Positions 1 through 12,300 of a DNA stretch of 64,000 nucleotides are shown here, one piece after another. This DNA comes from Chelonoidis abingdonii. Taxonomy: Eukaryota; Chordata; Testudines; Testudinidae. Numbering within the stretch: the stretch's first letter is position 1; every line of letters starts with the position of its first letter. The position numbers and the translations under genes were made by a program. The notes beneath the pieces were generated by a model. The model saw nothing but the letters and a program-made list of their open reading frames with translations, did no database searches and was not told the DNA's origin. The stretch covers positions 24,136,572-24,200,571 of the forward strand of contig NC_133790.1 of NCBI RefSeq assembly GCF_003597395.2. Reading direction: 5' to 3'.

Positions 1-302
1 AGGAGAGAAGTAGAGATGGATTTGCAGTCAATATGACATGGGTTTATACAGAAAGCAGCCTTGTACAAACACACCACTTTGTTCAGAGCCGAGCCAGACA
101 AATGGGTCCATCCGCCTTCAAAACTCATTTGCAAGAAGGCTTTCTTTGGATTTGGTAGCCTCTAAGTAGCATCTCACCCAGCAGAAGGCTTGGGTTGATG
201 TGTCCTCTGCCTCATTTGTACAAATAAATCTGAATCCCTGGAGATGAACTCCTAAGAATGTTGGGGTGAGGGACCCTTTGGCATTGTGACCAGAACACAC
301 AT

Positions 303-392
303 TGTAGTTGGGGTTAGTCCTGCTTTGAGCAGGGGGTTGGACTAGATGACCTCCTGAGGTCCCTTCCAACCCTAATTGTCTATGATTCTATC
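303..392 (+). mobile_element. CR1 LINE 3' end
   Basis: A 3'-terminal CR1 scrap of about 90 bp. It carries the typical run 'ggttggactagatgacctcc' followed by 'tcccttccaaccct' and ends in the 'tctatgattctat' tail, which is the 8-bp-like microsatellite terminus of CR1 elements. CR1 is the dominant LINE of turtles, birds and crocodilians, and most copies are 5'-truncated like this one. There is no coding capacity. Confidence 0.9.
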
Positions 393-1089
393 TTGCCCAC
401 ACCTAGAAGAATTCACAAGCAGGAGTCAAGGTCTGAAATGTTTCTCCTGGTCCATTTTACAAACAGGATTTAAAGCGGGCAAATTGACAGCTCTGATGCA
501 CCTGACACAAAGGATGGTAAAATTGTTCGAATCAGTACAAACCACTAAGTGCAAAGATACAAATGGCTCGGCTCTTTCAACAGGCAAATTCAAAAGCCTC
601 TCTCAGCATTGAATCCAGCCTAATAACAGAACCAAAGGGCTGGGATGCATTAAGCTATCCAAAAATCAATGTGGAGCTGCTTTTCTGCCAGCTCAAAGTA
701 CTAGCAGGCACTTTCCTTTTCACTCCGCTTTCAAGTACAAGCTTTGTGCCGGGCTGAGTTTCATATTATCAGTAATATACAATCAAAGAAACAAAGCAGA
801 GGAGATTGTGCTTCTGTGGGAAAGCTGACACGTAACTGAACAGAGTGACATATCCTTAGGGAGATGGGGAGGTCAATGGAGAGGAGTCAATTTATTTATT
901 TATTAGTGCGCGTAGGGAGGTAGCTACCAGGAAGTACCTGCACACATCAAGCAATGTACCTGAATCCTGACCTCCAACACCCCTCACCCTCTCTTGTGCA
1001 CAGATTGAGCTGTCCAGTGAGAACAAGGATGAGATGCACCAATGTCACCTGGAGTTATTGGTACTTGTATTTTGGGAGCATCTATAATC
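393..1089. other. no recognised feature
   Basis: No gene or clear repeat is seen. A short TTTA tetranucleotide run lies near 889-906. The open frames here are short and without recognisable domains. Confidence 0.5.
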
Positions 1090-1445
1090 CCCACCCCAGC
1101 TGACATAAGGTGGCCTCTGTGCTGGGTCTAGCACAGACCCATAGCCCGAGGCAGTCCCTGCCCCAAAGAGTTTACAGTCTAAACAGCCTCTAGGCAAGGG
1201 AAAGGCAGCAGGATTAGCCCCATGTTGCAGAGAGAAAAATGAGGCAAAGAGAATAAAACCCAGATCCTCCGAGATATGTAGGCACCTCAGTCCCATTGAT
1301 GTAAGTGGACGTTAGGTCCCTAAATATCTTTGAGAGTCTGGGCCTAAGTGCATGGCCAAGGTCACATAAGGAGGCAGAACCTGATCCCAGATCTCCTAAG
1401 TCCTGCCCCAGTGCCTTAGCCACAAAACTGCCTTCCTCCGCTGTG
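1090..1445 (-). mobile_element. MIR-like SINE (minus), split by a miniature element
   Basis: On the minus strand this reads as a turtle SINE. The tail half (1090-1256) contains the reverse complement of the 'gggcagggactg' tail region and of 'ctcattttt'. The head half (1345-1445) contains the reverse complement of '...tgaccttggccatgcact' and a tRNA-like start. The two halves become contiguous when the insertion at 1257-1344 is removed. The insertion separates 'gaggcaaagagaa' from 'gtgcatggccaaggtcac', which are adjacent in SINEs of this class. It is non-coding. Confidence 0.75.
1257..1344. mobile_element. 88-bp palindromic miniature element with TAA duplication
   Basis: An 88-bp near-palindrome. 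The left end 'aacccagatcctcc' pairs with the right end 'tgagagtctgggcc', around a centre near 'tcccattgatgtaagtgg'. It is flanked by TAA on both sides (1254-1256 and 1345-1347) and interrupts a SINE at exactly that trinucleotide. A 3-bp TWA duplication plus inverted ends is the hallmark of PIF/Harbinger (Tourist-like) miniature elements. The superfamily is an inference from those features. Confidence 0.75.
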
Positions 1446-2049
1446 ACCCCAGGGAATCTGAACACAGAGCCCACAGGCCAAATGGCCTGAATGTCGTACT
1501 AAACAGTTCCCTCCTTCTCATAAAATTCCCTTGGCACTGAATGGGAGGTTTGCACTGTCAGAAGACCAGAACACAGCACCGCCTATGACGAATGAAGAGA
1601 ATAACAGTGCATGAGAGACTAGTCCAGCCAGCCAAAACCCTCCCCACCTGTTTGCACAGCCCAAGCAGTCCCTCTGCTGTGGCAGATGAGTAAAATCGCC
1701 TCCGGCTTTTCTCTTCACCAAGGGCAAGAGAGTCCATTGTCTGCCTGGGTTGGTACATGTTCCTGACAGTCTTGCAAGGCTGGATCAGTCCTGACGTTCC
1801 CGTCTTTGGGTACAAAAGTTACCACCTGGCCATGCATTTATTTCCATCTTTTTCTGTTTTACACGGATGCCTGCTCTGTAAGGTTGCACTTTAATGCAGC
1901 CTCCCACAGCTCACTCGCCCAGAGTGCCTCTGGCTTTAGCCCAGTTGCTGCCCCTGCTGGCTCCTGGAGAAACCACGGGATGAGGATAGCACTGCACAGA
2001 TTGAGTGAGTGTAACATTTAGCGCAGCGATACTAAAGCAGGGATGTGGT

Positions 2050-2225
2050 GCAGAAATGGGCATCAGGAGGCCTTGGTCCTAGTGTGGCTTTGACACTGAC
2101 GCAGTTTGTGATGTCGAGCAGGCACCTTAACTTCTCTGTGCTTTGATTTCCCCTTCTGTGAAATGACATGACACCCTCCTTTGTAAAGTGCTCTGAGAGC
2201 GACACAGAAAAAGCACTAATGTCCA
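2050..2225 (+). mobile_element. MIR-like SINE
   Basis: Plus-strand SINE body. It shows the diverged core (cagtttgtgatgtcgagcag), then 'cttctctgtgctttgatttc' and 'tgtgaaatg', and a tail 'tttgtaaagtgctctgagag'. This is the order seen in MIR/CORE-type SINEs of amniotes. The copy is old and diverged. Confidence 0.75.
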
Positions 2226-3865
2226 GACCCGTTAAATCAATAGAAGTTAGGAGCCCAAGCACCTCTCAGGAATGGGGCCTTAGTGCTAAGCGCTATGTAT
2301 CTCCCTAGGAGGGGTCTGCTCTGATAGGATTATTTACGTTGTTGGATATTGGAGGAGACAGACAGGGCAGACTGTGGAAAGCCACAGAGCTCAATTAATC
2401 CCTGTGCTGAAGCGTACAGCTCCCTGGATGTGCGAGCCTGTGACATCAGTTAGAGCAGCCTAGGGACTGCTTTAATTTACACCACTGGTGTAAAGTTCCT
2501 AAGGGAAACCAGAATGGGGGACATGAATGGAGCAGGAGCCCCCTCTGAAGAGTTTATAATAGTGCTGAATTGTTCCCCTCCTAAATGGTGGGAAGGGGCC
2601 AAACCGCACCAGAGAATCTGGCCCTTTGTACTGACCAGTGAAGGGAAGTTCTCCAAGCTGTGGCCCACTAATGGGCATGCAGGAAATACCTACCTTGTCC
2701 TCCCTAGTCTCATGAACCTATGCTGTGAAGCTCAGATCTGGGTCAGATTTTTAGGCAGGGTTGGATCTTCCAGGTCAGGCCTATCTCCCACCGGAACACC
2801 TAAATGCACGCGAATCATCCTGAAGGGCTGTTGTGTTAGCTTTGGCTTTGACAGGCAAGCCCTGTGCTGCACAGGGGCATGGGAAATCTCTGGAGGTGGC
2901 ATTGAGCTTCCTCAGCTAGGAGGCACTTTGGTTCAAAGCTAGCTTCTCTGCCTTGCGCCCTTACCGTTTTCAGCCTTCCAACCCATGGTCCCAAGTGCGA
3001 TGGGGCCAGAGAGATCCACACAGCATGTGGCGAGGCATTGCTTCACTGGGGCCAACCCACACTGTCTTTGACTCACTCACCCTCTCAGTTATCCGATTCC
3101 CTTCCCTCCCAAGGGGTTGAGGGTTCCTGTGTTCTGCTGGGCGTGTCCTCAGTCGTCTGAGAAGCAGAATCAATACGTGTCATTACCGAGGAGGGGAGGT
3201 CATCGGAGTCATTATGATAGCCATCGATTTTCAATCCAAAACCACACGCGCTGAGCACTCAGATAAGGAACAAACACAACAAAAGCTGCAGGAAAGTGTC
3301 TGTGCTGGGCAGGCTTCTCTGGGCTTTACCTACATTTCCAGCTCTTCTACCCTAGATCCTGGAATGGTTTGTGGATCCACTTGTATGAGGCATGCCTGGG
3401 TTTTCTCCCACTCACCCTGGGGTAAGCCAGGCGGATTCTGGAGAAGTCAGTGGAATTACATGAGTAAAAGCAGTGTCAGTCTCTATACATCTGGGTTAGT
3501 ATCTATAATGCTGGGGAAATATCTGATTCTTTCATGTAACAATTTAGCATTACCACGGGGACATAGGATGAAGGGGAAAACCAGAGCAAAACCCAGCAAG
3601 CCCATTCAAAGCCGGACAGCATGGGGTCAGGAAGACTACGGATATGGACAAGAATGTATCTTTCAGGCTAACCGAAGCGACGCATGGAGGCAAAGCACAG
3701 ACGTGCATGGATCACTGCAGAGCGATAGGAGGCCCAGCCAACACAGAGAGTGGAAGGAGCAGTGTCCCCCAGCATAAGCTGCCAGTCAGCTCTTCTTTAT
3801 GGGCTAGGTTCTGCTGTGGTGAATTACCGCAGCCTTGGCTCTGGTGCAGGCTAGGTGTTCTAAGA
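2226..3865. other. no recognised gene
   Basis: A fragment resembling the 'agttagg...ctcaggaatggggcc' class of small palindromic elements lies at 2232-2280. The rest gives no clear signal. An open frame of 187 codons at 3214-3777 (+) has no domain, no plausible splice context and ordinary composition, so I treat it as chance. Confidence 0.45.
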
Positions 3866-4223
3866 CGGGGGTTCTCTAACCTCACTGTACCATGACCCCC
3901 TTCTGACAACAAACATTGCTACAAGACCCCAGGAGGGGGGACCGAAGTCTGAGCCTGCCTGACCCGCGCCAATGCCCCGGCCTGGGGACCAAAGCCGAAC
4001 CCCAAGGGCTTCAGTACGGGGCGGGGGGGGGAAGGGCCTGTAACCTGACTCCACCGCCCAGGGCTGAAGCCGAAGCCTGATCCCCACCGCCCAGGGCTGA
4101 TGCATTTGGACTTTGGGCCTGGGCGGTGGGGCTCAGTCTTCAGCCCCGAATTCCAGCAAGTCTAACACCAGCCCTGGCGACCCCATTAAAATGGGGTCCT
4201 GACCCACAACTTGAGAACTGATG
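3866..4223. mobile_element. hAT-type miniature element (358 bp)
   Basis: The left end is 'cgggggttctctaacctca' and the right end is 'cacaacttgagaactgatg', imperfect inverted ends of the turtle hAT class. The flanks are ttctaaga (3858-3865) and ctctaaga (4224-4231), a 7/8-match target-site duplication of the 8-bp length used by hAT transposases. The interior is GC-rich, with repeated 'cgcccagggctgaagcc' motifs and the typical 'ccccattaaaatggggtc' hairpin near the right end. There is no coding capacity, so any mobilisation would be in trans. Confidence 0.9.
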
Positions 4224-6119
4224 CTCTAAGATATGCCAGCTGGCGATGGTCCCCAAGGGGCTGTCTCCACTGAGCTTAGGTAGACAAGCTCCCATGCCAG
4301 GGGCTGAGGGGAGAGTGGAGTAGGCATCCCACTGGGGTTTTCCCAACAGAGTTTCCAGCACAGAGAACCTAGCCCAGCCATTCTCACAACATGATGGACA
4401 GTGAGAATGTAGCATTGAGTCAGGCTGGGGTCCATCGCAGAGGAGGGAGGACTCAGCTGTCACTCTCCCAGCAGAGGGCTGTGGTGGTGGGGAAGGCTCT
4501 GTTCACACTACCCCAGCGCAGCCATGATGGGGTGCCAGCAGCAAGAGTCCCTCTCCTAGAGTTTTCAGCAGCAGTGCTGTTGGCAGAGCCCCACAGCGCA
4601 GCAGGTTTCAGGACTAACATCCCATTGAGAGGAAAGGGCAGTTCACACCTCTCAGAGTCATTGTTGCAGGCTCTCTGCAGACTCAGGCAGACACCACTAC
4701 AGCTGTTACACTCAGGTCCTGTTTGTAAGGCATTTTCTACCAGGGGGAGGGCTGGAGACGTAATCTTTTTAAATGGAAGCTGAGATCCTTGAAGCTGGGC
4801 CTGGGGCATGTGCCCTTATCTCCTACAGTACCCAGAGCACCTACCCCTTAATCCAGCACTGTGCCCAAGCTCTCGGCCGGCCAGCCTGAGTCAGAAGTCA
4901 GGCAAATTAAAGACATACAAAGTTAAAATCTCCTGTGAACAAATGTGCGCCTTACACTATTCCACGTATCAGAGCAGCCAGATGACTAATAGCATTAAGG
5001 TCAAACCCTCTTCCTCAAAACCCCACATTTGTAAATGAACATCCTCCCTGCCTCTGATCAGAATAATCTCTGCAGCCTTCAGAAGCAGAGTGGAACAGAA
5101 GAAAGGGGACAGTGGTTATTTCAGGGTGACTGGAAAGGTGTGTGTTGAGGGGGAGAGGAATGAGCCACACAAGAGGATGGACGTGACAAGCGTCCAATCC
5201 AGCTGCCTAAGCTCCCTCCTTCCCCATCCCACTGTGCTCTCAAGTCCAGATATTGATCATTGCCTAAAAACAACTTCAATGAATTAACTGAGCTGTGCTA
5301 GAACTCTCGTCTCTCCCTCCCTCCGTCCTACATGCAAACCCCCAACGTGCACTGCCGGGCAGCCTGCGGTGCCCACGCTCTCCCCACGGCAATTGAAAGG
5401 GGCAGCCCTTGCCTGCTCACTGCATGAGCTGCTAATGTAATGTTCCCTGATTTATCCTGTGCTCAAGGCATAGCGGGAGCGAGGCAGCATGTGTGATGCT
5501 CTGAGCTGCACTAATTAGAAAGAAAGATGGGTCCAAGTGGCACAGTCTGGGCCTGTAGTGCTCTGCCAGCTCACAGGAATATAATAAGGGTCTTTTACAG
5601 AGACACAGACAGACCCTCAGTGGCTCACTAGCTCCCAGAATGACTGAATGCAGCCTGTGCTGCATACTGGATCTGTCAAAGTCTTGGTCTAGGCTGTTCA
5701 GTCTCAGAAGGAACCACTGAGCTCACAACAGGTCCCAGACTTGAGACACAAACCGGGAGATTTTCTGGATCCAGCTCATCTCTGGACCCCCATGAGATCT
5801 GGTGGCAGCAAGTTCCAGGGGCTCTCTGTGCATGGTAGGAGCATCCCTGTAACAGTTTGAAATGTGCTGCCTTTTACTTCTATTGAGCATTCCTCATTCT
5901 TGTACGATGGACAGAGAGAGGGAGGGGGTAAGATAAAGGAAGAGGAAAATTTGAACTTCAAAAGCTGGAGCCTCATACTGTGAAAAGCCTCATCTCAAGG
6001 GACTGTTGGCATCACAAAACTACCTGAGCTCCAATGCTGTGATATAGGCTTTCACCAGAAATGCCCTGATGGTGTTCAGAGATTTTATGGCCATTGAGCA
6101 TCTATTCTGAGCTAGACTG
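4224..6119. other. no recognised gene
   Basis: Unique-looking sequence without clear repeats or exons. All open frames are short. A moderately AT-rich stretch around 5410-5530 (with an ATTA core, 'actaattag') could be conserved non-coding DNA, but I cannot show it. Confidence 0.4.
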
Positions 6120-6750
6120 AGGGAAGAAAAACCAAATGCACAAATCCAGAATGGGGGAACACTGGCTGGGCAGGAGCACTGCTGAGAAGGATCTGGGAGT
6201 TGTGGTGGATCACAACCTCAACATGAGTCAACAATGCGATGCTGTTGCAAAAAAAGCAAGTGCAAGTTTGGGTTGCAATAACAGAGGCATAGCATGCAAA
6301 TCATGGGAGGCCTCAGATGGAGTACTGCATCCAGTTTTGGTCACTACTGTATAGAAAGGATGTAGAGAAACTGGAAAGGATCCAGAAGCAAGCAACAAAG
6401 ATGATCAAAGGGACAGAATTCAAGCCATATGAGCAAAGGCTGAAGGAACTGGGTATGTTTAGTTTGGAAAAGAGGAGATTAAGTGGGGACATGATAGTGG
6501 TCTTCAGATACTTGAAAGGCTGCCATAAGAGAGATGGAGAAAAATTATTTTCTCTTGATACAGAGGGCAGGGCAAGCAGCAATGGGTTCAAACTACAGCA
6601 CAGCAGATTTAGATTAAATCTCAGGAAAAACATCATAATTGTAAGAACAGTAGGACAATGGAACAAACTGCCTAGAGAGGTCAAAGAAGCTCCTTCACTG
6701 GAGGTTTTCCAAAGGAGCCTAGATAGCCATCCACTTTGGATGGTCTAGAC
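6120..6750 (+). mobile_element. CR1 LINE, ORF2 C-terminal region and 3' UTR (5' part)
   Basis: A 5'-truncated CR1. Frame 6317-6748 encodes the recognisable C-terminal end of the CR1 reverse-transcriptase protein, including 'YCIQFWSLLYRKDVEKLERI', 'KELGMFSLEKRRLSGDMI' and 'QWNKLPREVKEAPSLEVF'. Upstream, 6136-6300 carries the preceding 'EKDLGVVVDHNLNMSQQCD' segment. The two frames are offset at about 6297-6320, where a short segment present in related CR1 copies seems to be missing, so the protein is broken. A stop follows 'LDSHPLW'. The 3' part continues after an inserted element. The copy is not capable of retrotransposition. Confidence 0.92.
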
Positions 6751-6905
6751 CAGTCGTTCTCAACCTATTTAGCATTGTGGGCTGCATATGTAGCTCTGTG
6801 TGTGTTATGCACAACATATATACTACCTGTATGGCCCTGAGGATGTCATATGGACCGCAGCTGTGTGCTGATTGGGCTGCAAGCAACATGCAGGTTGAGA
6901 TCCAC
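6751..6905. mobile_element. 155-bp hAT-type miniature element inside CR1
   Basis: It begins 'cagtcgttctcaacc' and ends 'ggttgagatccac', inverted ends of the CAGTGGTTCTCAACC class. The flanking 8-mers gtctagac (6743-6750) and ctttagac (6906-6913) match at 6 of 8 positions. On either side the CR1 3' UTR resumes without loss, so this is a clean insertion that postdates the CR1. Non-autonomous. Confidence 0.85.
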
Positions 6906-6990
6906 CTTTAGACACAACAAATCATGCATCTTGGCAAGGGGCTAGAGTAGATGACCCTGGGGGTCCCTTCTAACCCTATGGTTTGGTAAA
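6906..6990 (+). mobile_element. CR1 LINE 3' end (continuation)
   Basis: The remaining 3' UTR of the CR1 at 6120-6750: 'gacacaacaaatcatgcatc', then 'ggctagagtagatgaccct' and 'tcccttctaaccctatggtt'. The terminal microsatellite tail is nearly absent. Confidence 0.9.
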
Positions 6991-8892
6991 GCCAGCCAGT
7001 GGATATCACTCAGTCATTCCTGAAGCGGAGGAAGGAAGCCTGGCTCATGGCCTCAAGCCCAATAAGAACTTGTGGCTGGACTAGAACCAGAAGCCCCTCA
7101 AGGCTTCATCTAGCCCTGGAACTCGACGCTACTTGTCCCTGGAGCTCTGTTACTACACTCATCACACAGCCAAACACCTTTACTAGAACCAATAACTATC
7201 ACTGGAACCATTCACTGTAACTCCACAGTCAGTCAATAAAGAAAAGAAGTGCCCTCTATTCATCACTGTTCAAAAGCATCCACCAGTTATTCCCTAGACT
7301 AATCCAGCCCTGACTGGCAGAGCATATATTTTATACCGTGAATGGTGTAGATGTCATCTTTCCTATGCACTGTGTGGCACACCACAAAATAGAAGTGACA
7401 GAGTGGGGGAGGAGAAAGGGAGAGCTACACAAACAAGTGGAGGAAAAACTGGCAGGTAGTCCTGGGGCTGGGAAACCCCACAACTTCCATTGAAATCGTC
7501 TATACCATGCAGCTGGGGGCTGCAGGTGCCAAGCACCGCACAGGTTCAGGCCCCTACTAGGGAAGAGTGGCCGTTCCAGGCAGCGGGAGCTGCAGAGGAG
7601 GAGGCTTTTGCACCATCAGTGGGGAAGTCATGTGAAAAGGCACAAAGAGAGCCGTTATCTGAGTGGCAGCAGTGGGATGAGGTAGAGAGAAAGACAAGGC
7701 CTGAGAGAGAGGCTGACGCAAGCCCATGGAAGGTTTTATAAGGAAACAAAGGCTGGTTTTGAACTGGATTCAGGTAGGAAAAGGGCATCAGCAAGGCTGT
7801 GATGATGATGTGGGGGGCTGATGGTTCCAATTTCAATAGGAAAATGGATCATTCTCCTAAAATGTAGAATATCTTGTTCCACGGCTGGTATAAATTGGTG
7901 TAGCACCGCTGCAATCAACACACGCTGAGAAGCCAGCCCTTGGGTCACAAGCGCTTGATTTAGAGGTGTCGAGTAGATGAAGACCAAGCGATGTAGGTAC
8001 AGGTATCTGTACACACACAGTGTGGATGAATTCACTGCTATGAAGTTACTAGCACAGAGTCTAGTGTAAGTATTATCCTACATGCCTGTGTTTAGTATGG
8101 CCACGCTTCCACCCCCCTGTGGAGAGGATCGCCACATGACAGATGGCAGAGCCTTGTCCTCATTTTATCACTCTTTGATCACCTCTCTTCCCACAACTCC
8201 ACCTCTCTGGGGCCTCATTCTGCCATCCCATCAGCAGCTTCACATACATTGCTCAGGGTGGGCAATACGGAGTTTAAATACCACACTTCCAAAGGCATGG
8301 TTCTTCTTTCTCTCCTGAGCCTACAGGGGAAGAACTAGGGATAGGGTTAGTGTAGCTAGGGGGTGAACAGCCATCCTGCAAAGCCCTGCCCTAGGGACGG
8401 TGTCCTCACTGGCGCCGCATATATCCATACGCATGGCAAGGATGTCTGGGGGCGTAGCCCACGGCCCTTTGAGCTGCAGTGAGTGTAACCGCCCTATGAG
8501 TCTTTCACAGAGAATTGTGGGGGAAACTGTCCCTCCTTTTGGGAACGAGGTATTGTGGGAAGGCACTGGAGGGCTATCAGGATGCAAGTGGTTTAGCCTG
8601 TGTCCACAGTGTGTGAAAATAAAACGCGGGCTCTAACACACACTCTCTGCCAGGCCAGCTAACCTGGGAGATGGGTCAGGAAGCAGAAGAGCAGAAGAGA
8701 TGGGCAAAAATGCACATTAAATAATCTTATCACATGGCTCTTCAGTGTATCAGTGGTGGCACTTTCATATATGTGGTGTGACTATTCCCCCTATACACAC
8801 ACACATTTCTTGCTCCTTATTATGTTAGGTATAAAGCATGAAATGTTGCCAGTGCAGAGGTCCAGCACAATCCATAGTGTATGTGTGTCTAT

Positions 8893-8911
8893 TACACACA
8901 CACACACACAC
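8893..8911. repeat. CA dinucleotide microsatellite
   Basis: About nine CA units in a row, preceded by imperfect TG-rich sequence. It is short and of no functional consequence visible here. Confidence 0.9.
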
Positions 8912-9059
8912 GTGATATCAATCTGATAACCTGCAGAGCCATGAGATAACCCCAGAGGGTAACATGGTTAAAAGGCCTTGTGCTGACCCTCTGCCAGGGG
9001 CAGATTTTGCTCATCTATCACATGGAGCTAGCACATTACTTCCCACAAGATTCAGGCAG

Positions 9060-9320
9060 GAAACACAGGCAGGGCTAAGCGTCTTTCCAGCACATGTTTA
9101 TTGATGATGCAGATTAAATTTTCATCATATTGCACTGGTTCAATTTCCAATTGAAACGAAAAGCCTGAGCCTGCCGCAGCTTTCTTTTATTACCTTCCAC
9201 TTACATCCCTGATAGACACGATCTGAGATGAGCCATCTCCCCACCCTCAGGTAGGGCGACTCCATCGTCAATCAAATTAATACTGCAACATAACAAATGG
9301 GACACAGGCGGAGACAGTGA
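9060..9320. promoter_or_regulatory. candidate conserved non-coding element
   Basis: AT-rich, repeat-free stretch dense in homeodomain-type cores: 'gatgcagattaaatt', 'ttcaatttccaattgaaac' and 'cgtcaatcaaattaatactg'. The last contains a GTCAATCA site at 9267-9274, the reverse complement of the PBX-type TGATTGAC. The look is that of vertebrate developmental enhancers. This is inference from motif density only. Confidence 0.3.
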
Positions 9321-12300
9321 AATACATGAGAGAGACAAGAGGGGTTAAGAGCAATTTGGCAAGCGCCAGCTTAATGCAGCCTCAGACCATAACAACGAAC
9401 AAGGAGAGCTGCTACATGTGTGTGGAGGGAAGGAGAGGGTTACTCTTCTGTGCTGTTGGGCTATATCTTGAAAGATGGTTTAACATCTCTTCTGAGCCTT
9501 CATTACCACTGCCGTTACCTTAAAGGGCCTCTGCTTTGGAGTTGTCCTGCTGGGTGGTTTGAAAGGGAAGATTTTCCAACAGAGAAATTAATAGAACCGA
9601 AGTGGCACTGGAGTTGGATGGAGATGATGGGAGAGATTCTCAGGCAATGTAAAGCATCATTGCCAATTTACACTAGTGAAGATCTGGGCCAGTAAACCTA
9701 CAAGTATCCTCCCCCTGCCCCAAAGTCAGTGAACATAATTCAAGCAGGAAGTCAACTCAAGCAGGAAATCTGGGATCCTGGCAGGATTGTCAGGGTTGTA
9801 ATTATTCAGGAGTGGGGTTGGTTATAAGGTAGTTGTGGGCTAGTGGACGGAGAGGGAGGCTGGCCCTCTGGAGGTTTGGGCTCTGGGCCTGGGCTGAGGT
9901 GTGACACTGCCCAACTCGTTTAAGCCCGCCTCCTCACTGCGTCCTCTAACTGCTTAAGTCTGTTTTCTCGTCTCTAATTTTCTGGGATTGACAACACTGC
10001 ATACCAGGATCCCCACTGGTTCCTTCTCTCCTGCTCCCGGAACCGAGACCGTTGGGACTAAATTAGACATCACGGCACAGACAACCTCAGAGTGTGGAGA
10101 CCAGCAAGGCCCATCCCTTCCCAGCCATCAAGGCCCATCTCTACAGAACCTCTGCAGGGATCGAGAGAGACCATATAAAAAGGCAATGGCTCCCAAGCTG
10201 CTTACCTCCCCCAGCCCTGCCTGTTGCTCTTCCTTCCTTCCTCTTCCAACAGGCCTCTTTTCTCTCCTTTGTCTACAGCCAAGCGCCTTCAGACCGAGGC
10301 TTCAGAAGGGAGGAGGGCTGCGGGTCAGAAAGATTAACAGCTTTAGGGAGGCAGCTGGTGTTATCAAACGAATTGCAGCTTCGCTGGCCAAGCAGAGCAT
10401 TCCATCCAAAGTCGTTAGCGAGGTGCTTGTCACCCTCTCCGCTTGGCAGCCCAAGGGAGGCAGCCACAGAAAGTGGCTCCCACTGACAGAAAGGGAAAAA
10501 CAGCAACAAGGGGGGTGGAGGAACAAACAACAGAAGAGAATTAATCCATCACAAACCACCCAGCCCTAAACAGCTGCAGTGAACCTCCACCTGCCAGGGA
10601 GGGACCAGGAGCCTTGTGGAGGATTCCTCAGCTCAGCTGTCCTGCTCTGGAGTTAGGGGGTGGTAAGAACGTTAAGGGGACATGGTCCTACTGGCTCTTG
10701 GGTGCAGAGGTGCTCAGCGGAGAGAGATGACCAGTGGAGCCTGCTGCCCACTGCCATCCCTGAGCACCAGGGGAACAAAGGGAAAGGACAGCAGCAAGCA
10801 CTGTATTTCCTTCCACTCGCTCCCTTTCCTCAGCCATTGATCGGCTGCATGGGGTTTGGGTGGGTTGAGAAAGCCGTTCCCAGCAAAGGAGACAAGCTGC
10901 CATGCTTTGCATTTCTCCGTGTAAAGAGAAAAATCTATTTCCCAGCACAGGCTCTTACACACAGAGCCTGGCCCCAAAGCCCAGGCTAACCTCTGGGGCC
11001 CAAAAGGAAGGTCACATCCCCGTCCTGCCAAGAGCATTTCCTTAATGAAATGGAACAGCAAACACATGCCCCGTCGTGAATACTGAGGAGACCTATGGGT
11101 CCCAGAACATGATGCCACCTCTTGATAAAGGCGCCCACATAGGACCTTGCAGAACAGGGCACCAGATTTGAAGGTCTGATCTGGTATGGCCAATCCCATG
11201 ATGCCTTAAAGAGGGGAAGGCTGGCCCCCAGGCCAGTGCCACACCCACTAGACTTCACTGCCTCTCCTGCGGAGAACCATGCAGCTCAGATCTTCCAAAA
11301 GTGTCATGTGCTTCAGAAACCCTCTAGTGCCCCCAGGAGACCCTCTGCTGGTTTCCCTGATGGCCTCCCAGCCATGTGCTCCCCTTGTACCTTCTTAGGT
11401 TAAAAACCACTCCTTTTAAGGAGTTTTCCTCCCAAAGAAAGGGAGAGTTTACAGCCATGCATTTGCACCCCTTTAGCCAATTGTCCATGAGAGCAAGATG
11501 GGCCAGGTTCAATCTGTCCAGGAGTCTTTTTCTAAAATAAACAGGACTCTGGCTTGAGCCCACGCTCCTACTTGAGCTATGTGAAACTAACATAGATCCT
11601 CCCTGGTCCCCTTTCAAGTGGTTCTGCCCCACTCAGGAGTCCTAGGGAACATGGAACCATGAATGTCTTTCCCTTGGGGGAAAAGGCAGAACCAAACATG
11701 AGAACCACAGATCTATTTGGTCAGTGTGGGAGGAATGGGCCAGCCTCACAGATCCACAGATTAACTGTCCAGCTTGCAGAGGTCCAACCCACCCAAAGCC
11801 CCACTCATGGGGCCAAGCAGACTCAGTGCTAGTCAGAAGGGGGCTTCAGGAGCTGGCTCTCCTCAACCTTCTCCAGCGCAGAGCAGCCTGCACCAGCAGG
11901 TTGTTCTGATGTGAGGCTACCTATTCCAGCTTGGTGCTACTGCTGGGCCACTTGGGTTTCACTGCGAAGCCTGCCCCGTGCCACCAGCCCAGCCTGAGCC
12001 ACCTCTCGCATAATCACTGGGGCAAAGGGTCCAGAATCTGCAGGGCAACCAGGACCCTTTGCATTGAAGCCCTGGTCTCTAAGACAGAGCCCTGTGCCCT
12101 CTCTTGTTGACCTTGAACCCCACCAAGTCACTGGGTGTTGAGAACATTGAGCACTTGGCTGGGTAAATTTACGGGCTTGTAAATATTACAGACAGGCTAA
12201 GCCAAAAGGAACTCAGTGCTCGCAGGTGCAAGTCATCTTTGCCCATGCACCACAGCCCAGATCAACACTCAGCCATCCAGCTCTGCAGCACTTCAATTCC

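Noticed and set aside
3214..3777. 187-codon plus-strand open frame
   Set aside because: No motif or family resemblance; ordinary intergenic composition; probable chance.
6317..6748. 143-codon frame as a host gene
   Set aside because: It is the C-terminal end of CR1 ORF2, truncated and broken.
9988..10569. 193-codon plus-strand open frame
   Set aside because: No recognisable domain, low-complexity serine/proline stretches, overlapping open frames on both strands, no convincing splice or promoter context.
10714..11199. 161-codon minus-strand open frame
   Set aside because: Cysteine/leucine-rich without an ordered motif; competing frames on the plus strand; no family recognised.
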